DNA of 62,899 nucleotides. Source: RGIG4576 sp045656705 (lineage in GTDB: Bacteria; Bacteroidota; Bacteroidia; Bacteroidales; Muribaculaceae). Of this stretch, positions 7,817-16,714 are shown in pieces. Position 1 is the first letter of the stretch; the number at the start of each line of letters is the position of its first letter. The translations under genes and the position numbers were made by a program. The DNA lies in NCBI GenBank assembly GCA_045656705.1, contig JAZORR010000054.1, positions 1 to 62,899 of the forward strand. Direction: 5' to 3'. Below the pieces are notes generated by a model that did no database searches, was not told the origin of the DNA, and saw only the letters and a list, made by a program, of their open reading frames with translations.

Positions 7817-8997
7817 ATCTTTATATAGATTTTTTTCTTATACAATACATAACCTACACACCAATTGATGCACACAAATATAATTGCATACAAACATGAT
7901 GCCAAATATTTATCGCCAAGCATATCGAGCAAGAAATTCTTATAAATGAGGTTGTGGATAGACACCATATCCTCACCTATCGGCAACTTAATGCAACCGA
8001 AAAGAATACTCAATGCACCACCAAGCACATACAAGAACAATGGATTGATACCAAATGTCTCGAAGAACTTAGACCATGCCTTATAACCCTTGATATCGAT
8101 GATCCAGATAAGAAGAGCAAGAAGAGTGGCACCCATACCACATGTGAGAAGCACAAATGTAGGCGACCAAATGTTCTTATTAAGTGGCAAACCATAACTT
8201 GCAAGACATCCCACCATCATCAAGATAGCACCCACGATAAACAAGTTTTTCACTCGCTCATTGTTGTCCTTGATAGTGATAATCATGTGACCACATATCA
8301 CACCGATAAGTGTGTGTGCAATAGCAGGAAGTGTGCTCACAAGACCTTCTGGATCGAAGGCTGAGTTATCCAAAGCCTTCCATACTGCCAATCCCTTATA
8401 CATATGCTTGCTACCAAGCACAGCATTGTCGAAGCGATAGATGATATTGTCTTCGCTGATAGCATATCCGTTGCCCAAAATCAAAATCAATGAATACACC
8501 ACTATCAAGCCTGTAGCCACCCAAGCCAATGACTTAACAAAGCACTTCTTAGGTACAAGACAAGAAATGATGGATGCAGCACAATAGCACAATGCCAAGC
8601 GAGGCATCACGCCAAGAATACGCATCGTTTCAAGATTATTGATAGAGACAAGGAACGAATCGCCTGCCGCCAAGTGACGACAGAAGAATCCAAACCACGA
8701 CAACCCAAGCCCAATAGCGAAAATCACTACTGTGCGACGAATCACCTTCACTGCAACATTTCCTGTGAGATTGAATTCAAATTTTCTCATCGACATAAAC
8801 ATTGCTACCCCCATAATGAACATAAAAAATGGGAATACCAAATCGGTAGGAGTCAATCCATTCCAAGCGGCATGACCGAGAGGAGTGTAAAGTGCTCCCC
8901 ACGAACCCGGATTGTTCACCAACAACATACCTGCAATAGTGATACCACGCATCACATCAAGTGCAAGCAATCGGCTCGATTTCTTTTGTTCTGTCAT
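7813..8997 (-). CDS. murT: MurNAc transporter MurT (DUF5009/COG4299 family)
   Basis: A 394-aa inner-membrane protein with ten or eleven hydrophobic helices. The opening LLALDVMRGITIAGMLLVNN is the signature of the COG4299/DUF5009 family, distantly related to heparan-alpha-glucosaminide acetyltransferases. In Tannerella forsythia the member encoded beside murK and murQ imports MurNAc, and the same arrangement is seen here. The product would be free MurNAc for MurK. An acyltransferase activity on amino sugars is the alternative suggested by the family name; context favours transport. Confidence 0.85.
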   Translation of the reverse strand: MTEQKKSSRLLALDVMRGITIAGMLLVNNPGSWGALYTPLGHAAWNGLTPTDLVFPFFMFIMGVAMFMSMRKFEFNLTGNVAVKVIRRTVVIFAIGLGLSWFGFFCRHLAAGDSFLVSINNLETMRILGVMPRLALCYCAASIISCLVPKKCFVKSLAWVATGLIVVYSLILILGNGYAISEDNIIYRFDNAVLGSKHMYKGLAVWKALDNSAFDPEGLVSTLPAIAHTLIGVICGHMIITIKDNNERVKNLFIVGAILMMVGCLASYGLPLNKNIWSPTFVLLTCGMGATLLALLIWIIDIKGYKAWSKFFETFGINPLFLYVLGGALSILFGCIKLPIGEDMVSIHNLIYKNFLLDMLGDKYLASCLYAIIFVCINWCVGYVLYKKKIYIKI

Positions 8998-9021
8998 ATC
9001 TCTATATTTTTTATAGAAGTA

Positions 9022-11817
9022 TTATTTCTTTAGTTTTGCGCACTCATCAACCAAATACACGATTGATTGATAAGGTACACCCGAATTGGTTGTCAACCCT
9101 ATTTCGCAAGTACGGCTATTCGAGAAACCACGCTTCACCCCAGCCTTTTCGAGCTGAGGACGCAATTTACGAAGAGCATACTTATTCAAATCGGGATGAG
9201 TGAAACCCTTATCACCGGCGAAGCCACAACAACCTACACCTTCAGGCACAATCACATTGCGTGAACACATCTTAGCCAATGCAATCACCTTATCACCAAG
9301 TCCCATGCGACGCATAGTACAAGTCACATGCACAGTCACAGGTTCGTCGGTAGGAGTGAATTCCAACGATGGAGCCACGAGATCGTGGATAAATTCCACA
9401 GGTTCGTAAAGATGCATCTTAGTGATGTGATCGCGCATACGATGCAAGCAAGGACTTTGGTCGCAAAGCACAGGATACTTGCCATGCTCTGAAGCACGCC
9501 ATAGAGCCTCTTCAAGTTCACGAGTCTTGCGATCGGCAATTTCTGGCATACCCTTACTTTCCCATATCATACCACAGCACAAGTTTTGCATTCCTTCTGG
9601 ATAGATAATTTCATAACCTACCTTTTCAAGGAATTCCACCATCTTGTTCACAAGGTCTTTCTTTTCGTGATCGACGTGTGAATGTCCCATAGTTTGGTTC
9701 AAACAACTTGGGAAGTAAACCACCTTCTTCTTGCTTGCCGATTGGCTTTGCGGACAATCGTAGTGACCGGTAGGCATAGCAGGAGTCCATAATGGAATAC
9801 CCAACTTATGTAGGCTTTCGCCCACTACCTTCACACCATCGTTGCCTATAATTTTTTGAGTCAAAGATGCAACAGAAAGCACAGGACGAAGCACAGTCTT
9901 CACTGCCTGAAGATTGTCGGCAGCAAATTCACCCACCTTATATCCAAGGCTACCCTTAGGTAGAGCCTCTTCACGAAGGTCGTGAATCATATCACCCACA
10001 TTAATCTTCATCGGACAAGAAGTGCTACACAATCCATCGCCAGCACAAGTTTCGTTACCTGCATACTTGAATTGAATTTCAAGACGCTTCAAGCGAGCAT
10101 TGTCTTCGCCAGTTTCGCGAAGGCGAGAAAGTTCGCGTTGGATAACAATGCGTTGACGCGAAGAAAGAGTGAATCCACACGACACACAATTCACTTCGCA
10201 GAAACCACATTCGATACACTTGTTCACACGCTCGTTGGTGATAGGCATTGGTTTCAAGCCTTTCACATAGCATTCAGGGTCGTCATTGAAAATAACTCCT
10301 GGATTGAGAATGTTCTTAGGGTCGAAAAGTTGCTTCACTTCTTTCATCACAGTGAATGCCTTTTCTCCCCACTCATGTACCACGAAAGGTGCCATATTCT
10401 TACCAGTACCGTGCTCTGCCTTCAACGAACCGTCGTACTTGTCGACAACAAGTTTTTCCACCTCAAGCATAAGATTCTTATACTTATTGAGTTCCTCATC
10501 GCTATCAAAGCGTTGAGCAATAATGAAGTGGTAGTTGCCTTCAAGTGCGTGACCATAGATACAAGAATCTTCGTAGCCGTGCTTTTCAAGCATTTCGGCA
10601 AGGTCGACAGTAGCATTAGGCAAATCTTCGATATGGAAGGCCACATCTTCGATGATAACTGTAGTACCAATAGGACGAGTACCACCCACACTTGGGAAGA
10701 TACCAGAACGAATAGCCCAATACTTAGAGTATTCGGCAGGATCGTCGGTGAATCGTGCAGGCACTGCCAAATCAAACTTCTCTACCAAGCGAGTAAGTTC
10801 GGCAATATTAGCATCGAGTTCTTCCTTTGTATCGGCCTTAGTTTCGGTAAGTACAGCAGTGAGTCCCACACCAGTGGTGTCGTTGACCGACGACAACGAT
10901 TTTTGGTCGAGCATCTCGGCACTATGCACAGGACCTTGACGCATAGCCACTACAGCCTCACTGGCTTCGCGCAAACTCTTGAAATAGAGCATAGCACTTG
11001 CCGAATGCTTGTAGAGGTGACCAGAATTCATTGTAAATTGACTACCGAAAGCCAAAGTACCTTCCGAACCCACCATCAAGTGAGTGATAATCTCAAATGG
11101 GTCGGTATATAGCACGAATGGAAGAATATTAAGACCAGTAACATTCTTGATAGCATACTTGTGCTTAATACGCTTCACCAATTCTTCATCGGCATTTACC
11201 CTATCGCGCAATTCTTCGATTTTCTTTATAAAATCGGGATGAGAAGCAGCAAATGCTTTTTTACTTTCCTCATTGCCAGTATCGAGCACAGTACCATCAG
11301 CCATTACTAAGCGAGCCGAAATGAGTACACGGTCGCTATTGGCGTGTGTACCACAATTCATACCAGAAGCATTGTTCATCACAATACCTCCCACCATAGC
11401 CGAATTCTTAGATGCTGGGTCTGGAGAGAAAATTCTGCCGTAAGGCTTCAATATCTCAGTCACGCGAGAACCAATGATACCTGGTTGAAGCACGATTTTC
11501 TTACCGCCTTCAAGCACTTCGTAATCTTCCCAATTCTTGCCAGCAACTATCAATATCGAATTAGTAATCGCTTGTCCCGACAAACTTGTACCCGCTGCAC
11601 GGAAGGTAACAGGAAGTTCATACTTATCGGAAAGTTTCAATAGCTTCGACACTTCTTCCTCATTCTTCGAGCGAATTACAATTTCAGGAATTTCACGATA
11701 AAAACCCGCATCAGTACCCCACGCCAATCGGTGAAGATCGTCGGTGTAAATGCGGTCGGAAGAAACAAATTGCTTCACTTCTTCCAAATAAGCCTTATAT
11801 TTTTCTGCTTTAGTCAT
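9022..11817 (-). CDS. FAD- and Fe-S-binding 2-hydroxyacid (D-lactate) dehydrogenase
   Basis: A 931-aa fusion. An FAD_binding_4 domain (about 40-180, with TFRAAGTSLSGQA) is followed by an FAD-oxidase C domain (about 220-510). Then come two Fe-S cysteine clusters (CIECGFCEVNC and CAGDGLCSTSC) and a C-terminal pair of cysteine-rich CCG-type domains (NLCCGM, GVGCCGFAGDKG). This is the layout of membrane-associated GlcD/GlcF-type dehydrogenases that oxidise D-lactate, glycolate or D-2-hydroxyglutarate and pass electrons to quinone. Its place between namZ and murT suggests D-lactate from MurQ as substrate. No signal peptide or membrane helix is visible. Confidence 0.85.
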   Translation of the reverse strand: MTKAEKYKAYLEEVKQFVSSDRIYTDDLHRLAWGTDAGFYREIPEIVIRSKNEEEVSKLLKLSDKYELPVTFRAAGTSLSGQAITNSILIVAGKNWEDYEVLEGGKKIVLQPGIIGSRVTEILKPYGRIFSPDPASKNSAMVGGIVMNNASGMNCGTHANSDRVLISARLVMADGTVLDTGNEESKKAFAASHPDFIKKIEELRDRVNADEELVKRIKHKYAIKNVTGLNILPFVLYTDPFEIITHLMVGSEGTLAFGSQFTMNSGHLYKHSASAMLYFKSLREASEAVVAMRQGPVHSAEMLDQKSLSSVNDTTGVGLTAVLTETKADTKEELDANIAELTRLVEKFDLAVPARFTDDPAEYSKYWAIRSGIFPSVGGTRPIGTTVIIEDVAFHIEDLPNATVDLAEMLEKHGYEDSCIYGHALEGNYHFIIAQRFDSDEELNKYKNLMLEVEKLVVDKYDGSLKAEHGTGKNMAPFVVHEWGEKAFTVMKEVKQLFDPKNILNPGVIFNDDPECYVKGLKPMPITNERVNKCIECGFCEVNCVSCGFTLSSRQRIVIQRELSRLRETGEDNARLKRLEIQFKYAGNETCAGDGLCSTSCPMKINVGDMIHDLREEALPKGSLGYKVGEFAADNLQAVKTVLRPVLSVASLTQKIIGNDGVKVVGESLHKLGIPLWTPAMPTGHYDCPQSQSASKKKVVYFPSCLNQTMGHSHVDHEKKDLVNKMVEFLEKVGYEIIYPEGMQNLCCGMIWESKGMPEIADRKTRELEEALWRASEHGKYPVLCDQSPCLHRMRDHITKMHLYEPVEFIHDLVAPSLEFTPTDEPVTVHVTCTMRRMGLGDKVIALAKMCSRNVIVPEGVGCCGFAGDKGFTHPDLNKYALRKLRPQLEKAGVKRGFSNSRTCEIGLTTNSGVPYQSIVYLVDECAKLKK

Positions 11818-11853
11818 CTGTAATATACTTTTTCCCTTTTTCAGAGAACTTTA

Positions 11854-13095
11854 TTACTTGTAAAGATAATATTTCTTTGATTTTTCTTTAAATGCGTCTA
11901 CATCCTTATTCCAATAGTCGATGATATCGGCTACCTTGTAATTCTTAGAGAATTCAAGACGGATTTTGCTTGTACCACACACCTTATCAAACATATTCCA
12001 GCGATTGCCAAGAGTACCTTGACCATTTTCGTCGAGAAGACGCTTATCAGGATACATCTCTGCCAAGATTTCCATAGCATGGAATTGAATCATAGTCAAG
12101 TTGGCATCAAGTACGTCAGTTACATACAATTGCACACCTTGAATATTTTCGCCCTTGCTTTGGCTATAATAAGGCTTGATGTGGATAGGACGGAACACTA
12201 CGCCTGGCAAATTCAAGCCATTCATGCGATCGCAGAACTTATCGGCTTCGATCCAAGAAGCACAGATAAGTTGGAAAGGCATTGTGTAACCTACACCGAT
12301 AGAGATGTTGTACAACTCACCGATGATACCTGTAGCAGGATAATAAACTGCCGATTGAGGATATGGTTGGTGAGGTGAAGGAAGAATCCATGGCATTCCA
12401 GTTTGGTCGAATGTCATGTAGCGATGCCAGCCAGTCATAGGCACCACTGTCAATTTTGCCTTCTTACCATCTTTCAACATACCATCGTTAAGCATCAAAG
12501 CAAGCTCGCCTGGAGTAAGACCATAAAGATAAGGAATTGGGAATTGGCTCACAAGTGAATAGAAACCATCTTCCACCAAGCAACCTTCCACTTTCAAACC
12601 TGATAGAGGGTTTGGACGATCGAGCACCATAAATTCCTTGCCTTGTTCGGCACACGCTTCCATACACAAGCCCATTGTGCTGATGAATGTAAACGAGCGA
12701 CAACCATTGTCTTGAATGTCGTAGATAAGCACATCCACATCTTTAAGCATTTCCTTTGAAGGCTTCTTGTTTTTGCCATACAAAGAGTAAACTGTGACAC
12801 CTGTCTTCTTATCTACATAAGTATCTACCTTAGCACCTGCATAGATATCGCCACGCACGCCATGTTCAGGACTATAGAGTGCTACAAGTTTCACATCTTT
12901 AGCGTCGGAAAGGATGTCGATAGTAGACTTCAGATTATTGTCCACACCACTTGGGTTGGTAATCAAGCCCACACGCTTACCTTTCAATTGTGCGAAACCA
13001 CCTTCGCGAAGTGTTTCCACACCTGGCTTCACTTGTGCCATTCCTATGAATGACACAAGGCAAACCATTGTTAAGAATATTGATAATTTCTTCAT
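11854..13095 (-). CDS. namZ: exo-beta-N-acetylmuramidase NamZ (DUF1343)
   Basis: An exported glycosidase that removes MurNAc from the non-reducing end of peptidoglycan fragments. The 413-aa protein has a signal peptide ending near GMAQ. Family motifs are LITNPSG, YSPEHGVRGD (with the likely catalytic Glu), YDIQDNGCRSFTF and DRPNP. DUF1343 proteins were shown to be NamZ-type muramidases. Released MurNAc would be taken up by MurT encoded three genes later. It lies 17 bases after ampG and 36 bases before the dehydrogenase. Both family and context agree. Confidence 0.9.
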   Translation of the reverse strand: MKKLSIFLTMVCLVSFIGMAQVKPGVETLREGGFAQLKGKRVGLITNPSGVDNNLKSTIDILSDAKDVKLVALYSPEHGVRGDIYAGAKVDTYVDKKTGVTVYSLYGKNKKPSKEMLKDVDVLIYDIQDNGCRSFTFISTMGLCMEACAEQGKEFMVLDRPNPLSGLKVEGCLVEDGFYSLVSQFPIPYLYGLTPGELALMLNDGMLKDGKKAKLTVVPMTGWHRYMTFDQTGMPWILPSPHQPYPQSAVYYPATGIIGELYNISIGVGYTMPFQLICASWIEADKFCDRMNGLNLPGVVFRPIHIKPYYSQSKGENIQGVQLYVTDVLDANLTMIQFHAMEILAEMYPDKRLLDENGQGTLGNRWNMFDKVCGTSKIRLEFSKNYKVADIIDYWNKDVDAFKEKSKKYYLYK

Positions 13096-13112
13096 TTCAA
13101 TTATTTCTTAGA

Positions 13113-14432
13113 TTATTTCTTACCGTAAGAAGGATCAATCTTTCTGTCAACGAAGAAAGTAACAACCAATGTTGCAGCACAACAAGCCATTACCATCCAG
13201 AAGAAGTTTACATAACCGATTGCTTCTTGGATATAACCTGCAAACATACCTGGAATCAACATACTTGCTGCCATAAATGCTGTACAGATAGCATAGTGTG
13301 ATGTCTTGAACTCGCCATCAGAGAAGTACATCATGTAAAGCATATATGCTGTGAAACCAAATCCGTAACCGAATTGCTCAATTGAAATTGCAGTTGCGAT
13401 AATTGCAAGATTTGTTGGTTGAGCTACTGCCAAATATACGAATGTAATACATGGCAATGTCATACATGCAGCCATTACCCACAACGACTTCTTCAAACCA
13501 AGACGAGATGCGAAAATACCACCAAGGATACCACCTACTGTCAAGAAGATAGTACCGATAGTACCATAAGCGATACCTACATTAGCTGTTGACATACCAA
13601 GACCACCTGCTTCTTGTGATGCAACCAAGAATGGCATACAAAGCTTCAACAAGAATGCTTCTGGCAAACGGTAGCAAAGCATGAAGATGATTGCCAACCA
13701 TACGCCCTTCTTCATGAAATAAGTCTTGAATGAACGACCAAATTCAGCAAAGATTGCACCAGCTGTTGCCTTACCTTCGATTGTTGGACGGTCAGCATCT
13801 GGCTTTGGTATGATAAACAAGTGGTACACTGTTACAAGTGCAAATATCACTGTTGCTACGATCAATGTAACATTCCATGACAATGGGATATCATTGTATT
13901 CCAATTCTACCCAACCTGCGATAGCTACAAGCACACCTTGACCGAAGATATTCGACAAACGATAGAATGTTGAACGAATACCTACAAATTCAGCTTGTGT
14001 TCCTGTGTCAAGACCAAGCATATAGAATCCGTCGGCTGCAATATCGTGTGTTGCCGATGCAAATGCTGTGATAATGAATAGAATCAATGTTACCATGAAC
14101 ATACTCATTGGAGTTGTTCCCGATGTGATTTGTTCTACGCTTGGAGTTGGCAATGTAAGAACAAGCAACAAGAATGCAATCGACATAATCACTTGCATTG
14201 TTACTGTCCACCATCTCTTTGTCTTCATCACGTCAACAAATGGGCTCCAGAATGGCTTAATCATCCATGGAAGGTAAAGTAGTGATGTAAAGAAGGCCAT
14301 GTCACCATTAGGTACACCCATCTTAGCAAACATCATCACTGAAATGTTATTCACAAGGAAATAAGGAATACCTTGTGCAAAGTATAGAGTAGGAACCCAT
14401 GTCCAAGGATTTCTGTATTTAACGTTTCCCAT
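13113..14432 (-). CDS. ampG: AmpG-like muropeptide permease (MFS)
   Basis: A 439-aa inner-membrane transporter with about twelve helices. The N-terminal pattern LYFAQGIPYFLVNN and the loop MKTKRWWTV match AmpG-type permeases that import anhydromuropeptides or GlcNAc-anhydroMurNAc. It lies between the SpoIID/LytB gene and namZ in a contiguous peptidoglycan operon. Whether it carries anhydro or reducing disaccharides cannot be told from sequence; with NamZ and MurT available, the cell appears to have two import routes. Confidence 0.88.
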   Translation of the reverse strand: MGNVKYRNPWTWVPTLYFAQGIPYFLVNNISVMMFAKMGVPNGDMAFFTSLLYLPWMIKPFWSPFVDVMKTKRWWTVTMQVIMSIAFLLLVLTLPTPSVEQITSGTTPMSMFMVTLILFIITAFASATHDIAADGFYMLGLDTGTQAEFVGIRSTFYRLSNIFGQGVLVAIAGWVELEYNDIPLSWNVTLIVATVIFALVTVYHLFIIPKPDADRPTIEGKATAGAIFAEFGRSFKTYFMKKGVWLAIIFMLCYRLPEAFLLKLCMPFLVASQEAGGLGMSTANVGIAYGTIGTIFLTVGGILGGIFASRLGLKKSLWVMAACMTLPCITFVYLAVAQPTNLAIIATAISIEQFGYGFGFTAYMLYMMYFSDGEFKTSHYAICTAFMAASMLIPGMFAGYIQEAIGYVNFFWMVMACCAATLVVTFFVDRKIDPSYGKK

Positions 14433-14440
14433 AACTCTTA

Positions 14441-15760
14441 TTAATATAGTTTATCGATTGATGCGTTAATAAAATAATGTAATAGAATTTCTTTGTAGCC
14501 GAAGCCCTTTTCACCCATTACTGCAGCGCCGATTTGACACAAACCTACGCCATGCCCCCAACCTGCTCCGTGAAGAATGAACTTTTGAGGCACACCGTTA
14601 GCATCGATATCTTGCTTTTCTACAACAAATGCCGAGCTATACAAGTGAGAAGGTGACAATGTGCGGCGAATTTCAAGTTCCTTACCGATGATTTGAGTCT
14701 TCTTATCACCCACAATCTTCAAGCGATATAGGCGACCAGAAGTACCACGAGACACTGGTTCAAGATCAAGAATTGTACCATAATCTACGCCCGAACGATC
14801 AAGAATAAGCTTAGAAAGTTCTTCTTGAGTGTATTCCACTTTCCAACGATAGAAGTCGGTAGTTTCTTGGTCGTAGTTATTCAACACTTGTGATAGGATT
14901 TGCTTATCATTGGTATTGCAATATGCTTCAGGAGCATTAAGAATCCATTCGCGAGCATTTTCTTCTACTGTCAAATCAGGGAAGTTCATCTCATCAGCAC
15001 CGTCGAGACGAGCCACAAGATAATCGTAGTGCTTAGGCTCCCAACAGTTTTCAAATTCTTCGTACACACCACCACAGCTCTTAGAAAAGCGAGCGTCACA
15101 AAGTTCGCCATCATACATAAGCACTTCGCCCCAAGTAGCCTTGATAGCATCACGCACAGTTTGAGTAGACGAACGAGTGATACCTTGGTAGCGTTGGCAG
15201 TGGTCGTCGGCACACACATCGAAGTTGAAGTGGTCTTCACGGTCATACCATTTCACCAATTCGTCTTCGGTTTGAGTGCAAGCACAATATTTTTCAGCAC
15301 CAGCAGCCAATTTCTTACTCTTATCCATTTGAGCCAAAAGCCAGCTACGTGAAATCACTGCGTGAGCCTTTAGAAGTTCCAATGATGCGGTAGCACTCAT
15401 TTCACTCGAAATCACGCTCAATAGATATTCTTCTACCGAAAGTATATTCACAGGGCAAATTGCTCCGTGTTCTACAATCAAACGCAAAGCTCCACGGAAC
15501 GATTGGTTTTCCTTGCGTTCCCAGTGGAAATTCACGCCAATAGTCACACCTACCAATTCAAATGAATCGGCTTCAATATTTGTTGGTTCAAATAGGAATT
15601 CATCACACACTTCGCCGTTCCAGCACACCTTGCCATCTACAAGAGAAGCCGATTGTGCGCCAGTCACTTCTTTGCCATTCACTGTGTAAGTTCCGTGCAA
15701 CACGAAATCTACATTAGGCTCGTGCATAATACCCACTTGCACTTGAGGTACGTTGCTCAT
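14441..15760 (-). CDS. SpoIID/LytB domain protein without a signal peptide
   Basis: A 439-aa protein whose central part (about 100-330) matches SpoIID/LytB, a peptidoglycan lytic transglycosylase family. The key segment VEEYLLSVISSEM contains E120, matching the catalytic Glu of SpoIID, followed by the usual LELLKAHAVISRSW. A late GAGWGHGVGLCQIGA segment is also typical. The N-terminus (MSNVPQVQVG) is not a signal peptide, and an in-frame stop just upstream rules out a longer form. The enzyme is therefore predicted to be cytosolic, where it could act on sugar chains imported by AmpG. Neighbours are DUF4922 (15 bases away) and ampG (8 bases). Confidence 0.85.
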   Translation of the reverse strand: MSNVPQVQVGIMHEPNVDFVLHGTYTVNGKEVTGAQSASLVDGKVCWNGEVCDEFLFEPTNIEADSFELVGVTIGVNFHWERKENQSFRGALRLIVEHGAICPVNILSVEEYLLSVISSEMSATASLELLKAHAVISRSWLLAQMDKSKKLAAGAEKYCACTQTEDELVKWYDREDHFNFDVCADDHCQRYQGITRSSTQTVRDAIKATWGEVLMYDGELCDARFSKSCGGVYEEFENCWEPKHYDYLVARLDGADEMNFPDLTVEENAREWILNAPEAYCNTNDKQILSQVLNNYDQETTDFYRWKVEYTQEELSKLILDRSGVDYGTILDLEPVSRGTSGRLYRLKIVGDKKTQIIGKELEIRRTLSPSHLYSSAFVVEKQDIDANGVPQKFILHGAGWGHGVGLCQIGAAVMGEKGFGYKEILLHYFINASIDKLY

Positions 15761-15775
15761 AGTTTTATGTCTATA

Positions 15776-16708
15776 TTATTTTAAGCTACTAATTAATTGT
15801 TCTGCATCTGCTTCGCTGAAGCACACTTCGTCAAGAATCATTTGAATATCTTCTGAAGTGATTTTCTCGAAGTCTTTTTCCAATGGAGTGATAAACACGC
15901 CACCCATATCCACCGATGCAGGTGAAATAAGGATATTGGCATCGCCTTCAGCCGAATAGCAAGATGGACGGTGTTGCTTTCTTGGGAACACGCCAATCTT
16001 CCATTCTTCGCCTTCTACCCAGCAAAGGATATTAAGCATAGCTTCGGTTTCTTCAGCCTTTTGAGGTAGAGCAGCGAAAAGTTCGTTGAACAATGCTTCA
16101 CCAGCTTCCTTCTTTGCAGCCGAAATCACGAAAGCCACACGACCAAGACCTTTCACATATTCGATCTTAGCACCTTCCACTTCCTTTACAAGAGTCTTTT
16201 CACCCTTAGCAAGGTCAGTGTCGAAAGTCATAAAACCCTTGTTACCAGCTTGGAAGTGCATATGATCGGGAGCCGATGCACCACACTTTGGTCCGTTATA
16301 GAACAAAATGTATTCAGGCAACAAAGCCGCAATCGACATCATATCGCCGATGCGACCTGAAATAAGTTGGTCAGTATGATCGTTGCAAGGTATAGTCAAG
16401 TGACGAGGGAAGATAGGGAAAGGATTGATAAGTACAGTGTAATTTTCCCAAGCAAGTCCTTCTTGCACTGCAGGGCGATTAGCCGCACACAAGAAACACT
16501 TACGCTCAGCCAACGACTTAGCGTCTACCTTAGCTGCACTCGATACGATGCGTCCTGGGTTAAATTGGACATTGAAAGTGGCGTTACCCACTTTCAATGC
16601 CTTAACCTTTACACCTTTGAGCGCTTCAAAATTATTTTTTGCTGTTTCCCACACCTCAAATTGGCGTTGGAACAAATTTTCTACGTCCTTAGATGTGAAT
16701 GTTGCCAT
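15776..16708 (-). CDS. DUF4922 protein, HIT/GalT-like nucleotidyltransferase fold
   Basis: A 310-aa cytosolic protein. It shows CFLC (C71-C74), the segment NPFPIFPRHLTIP (95-107) and HMHFQ (149-153). These follow the HIT-superfamily pattern of galactose-1-phosphate uridylyltransferase and Ap4A phosphorylase, with HxHxQ as the likely active site. The reaction is not known; transfer or phosphorolysis of a nucleotide-sugar or dinucleotide is the reasonable guess. It sits 6 bases after a glycosyltransferase and 15 bases before SpoIID/LytB in the peptidoglycan operon, which points to amino-sugar nucleotides. Confidence 0.75.
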   Translation of the reverse strand: MATFTSKDVENLFQRQFEVWETAKNNFEALKGVKVKALKVGNATFNVQFNPGRIVSSAAKVDAKSLAERKCFLCAANRPAVQEGLAWENYTVLINPFPIFPRHLTIPCNDHTDQLISGRIGDMMSIAALLPEYILFYNGPKCGASAPDHMHFQAGNKGFMTFDTDLAKGEKTLVKEVEGAKIEYVKGLGRVAFVISAAKKEAGEALFNELFAALPQKAEETEAMLNILCWVEGEEWKIGVFPRKQHRPSCYSAEGDANILISPASVDMGGVFITPLEKDFEKITSEDIQMILDEVCFSEADAEQLISSLK

Positions 16709-16714
16709 TTTCTA

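Noticed and set aside
9982..11112. 376-codon frame on the plus strand
   Set aside because: It is antisense to the FAD/Fe-S dehydrogenase and has no recognisable domain.
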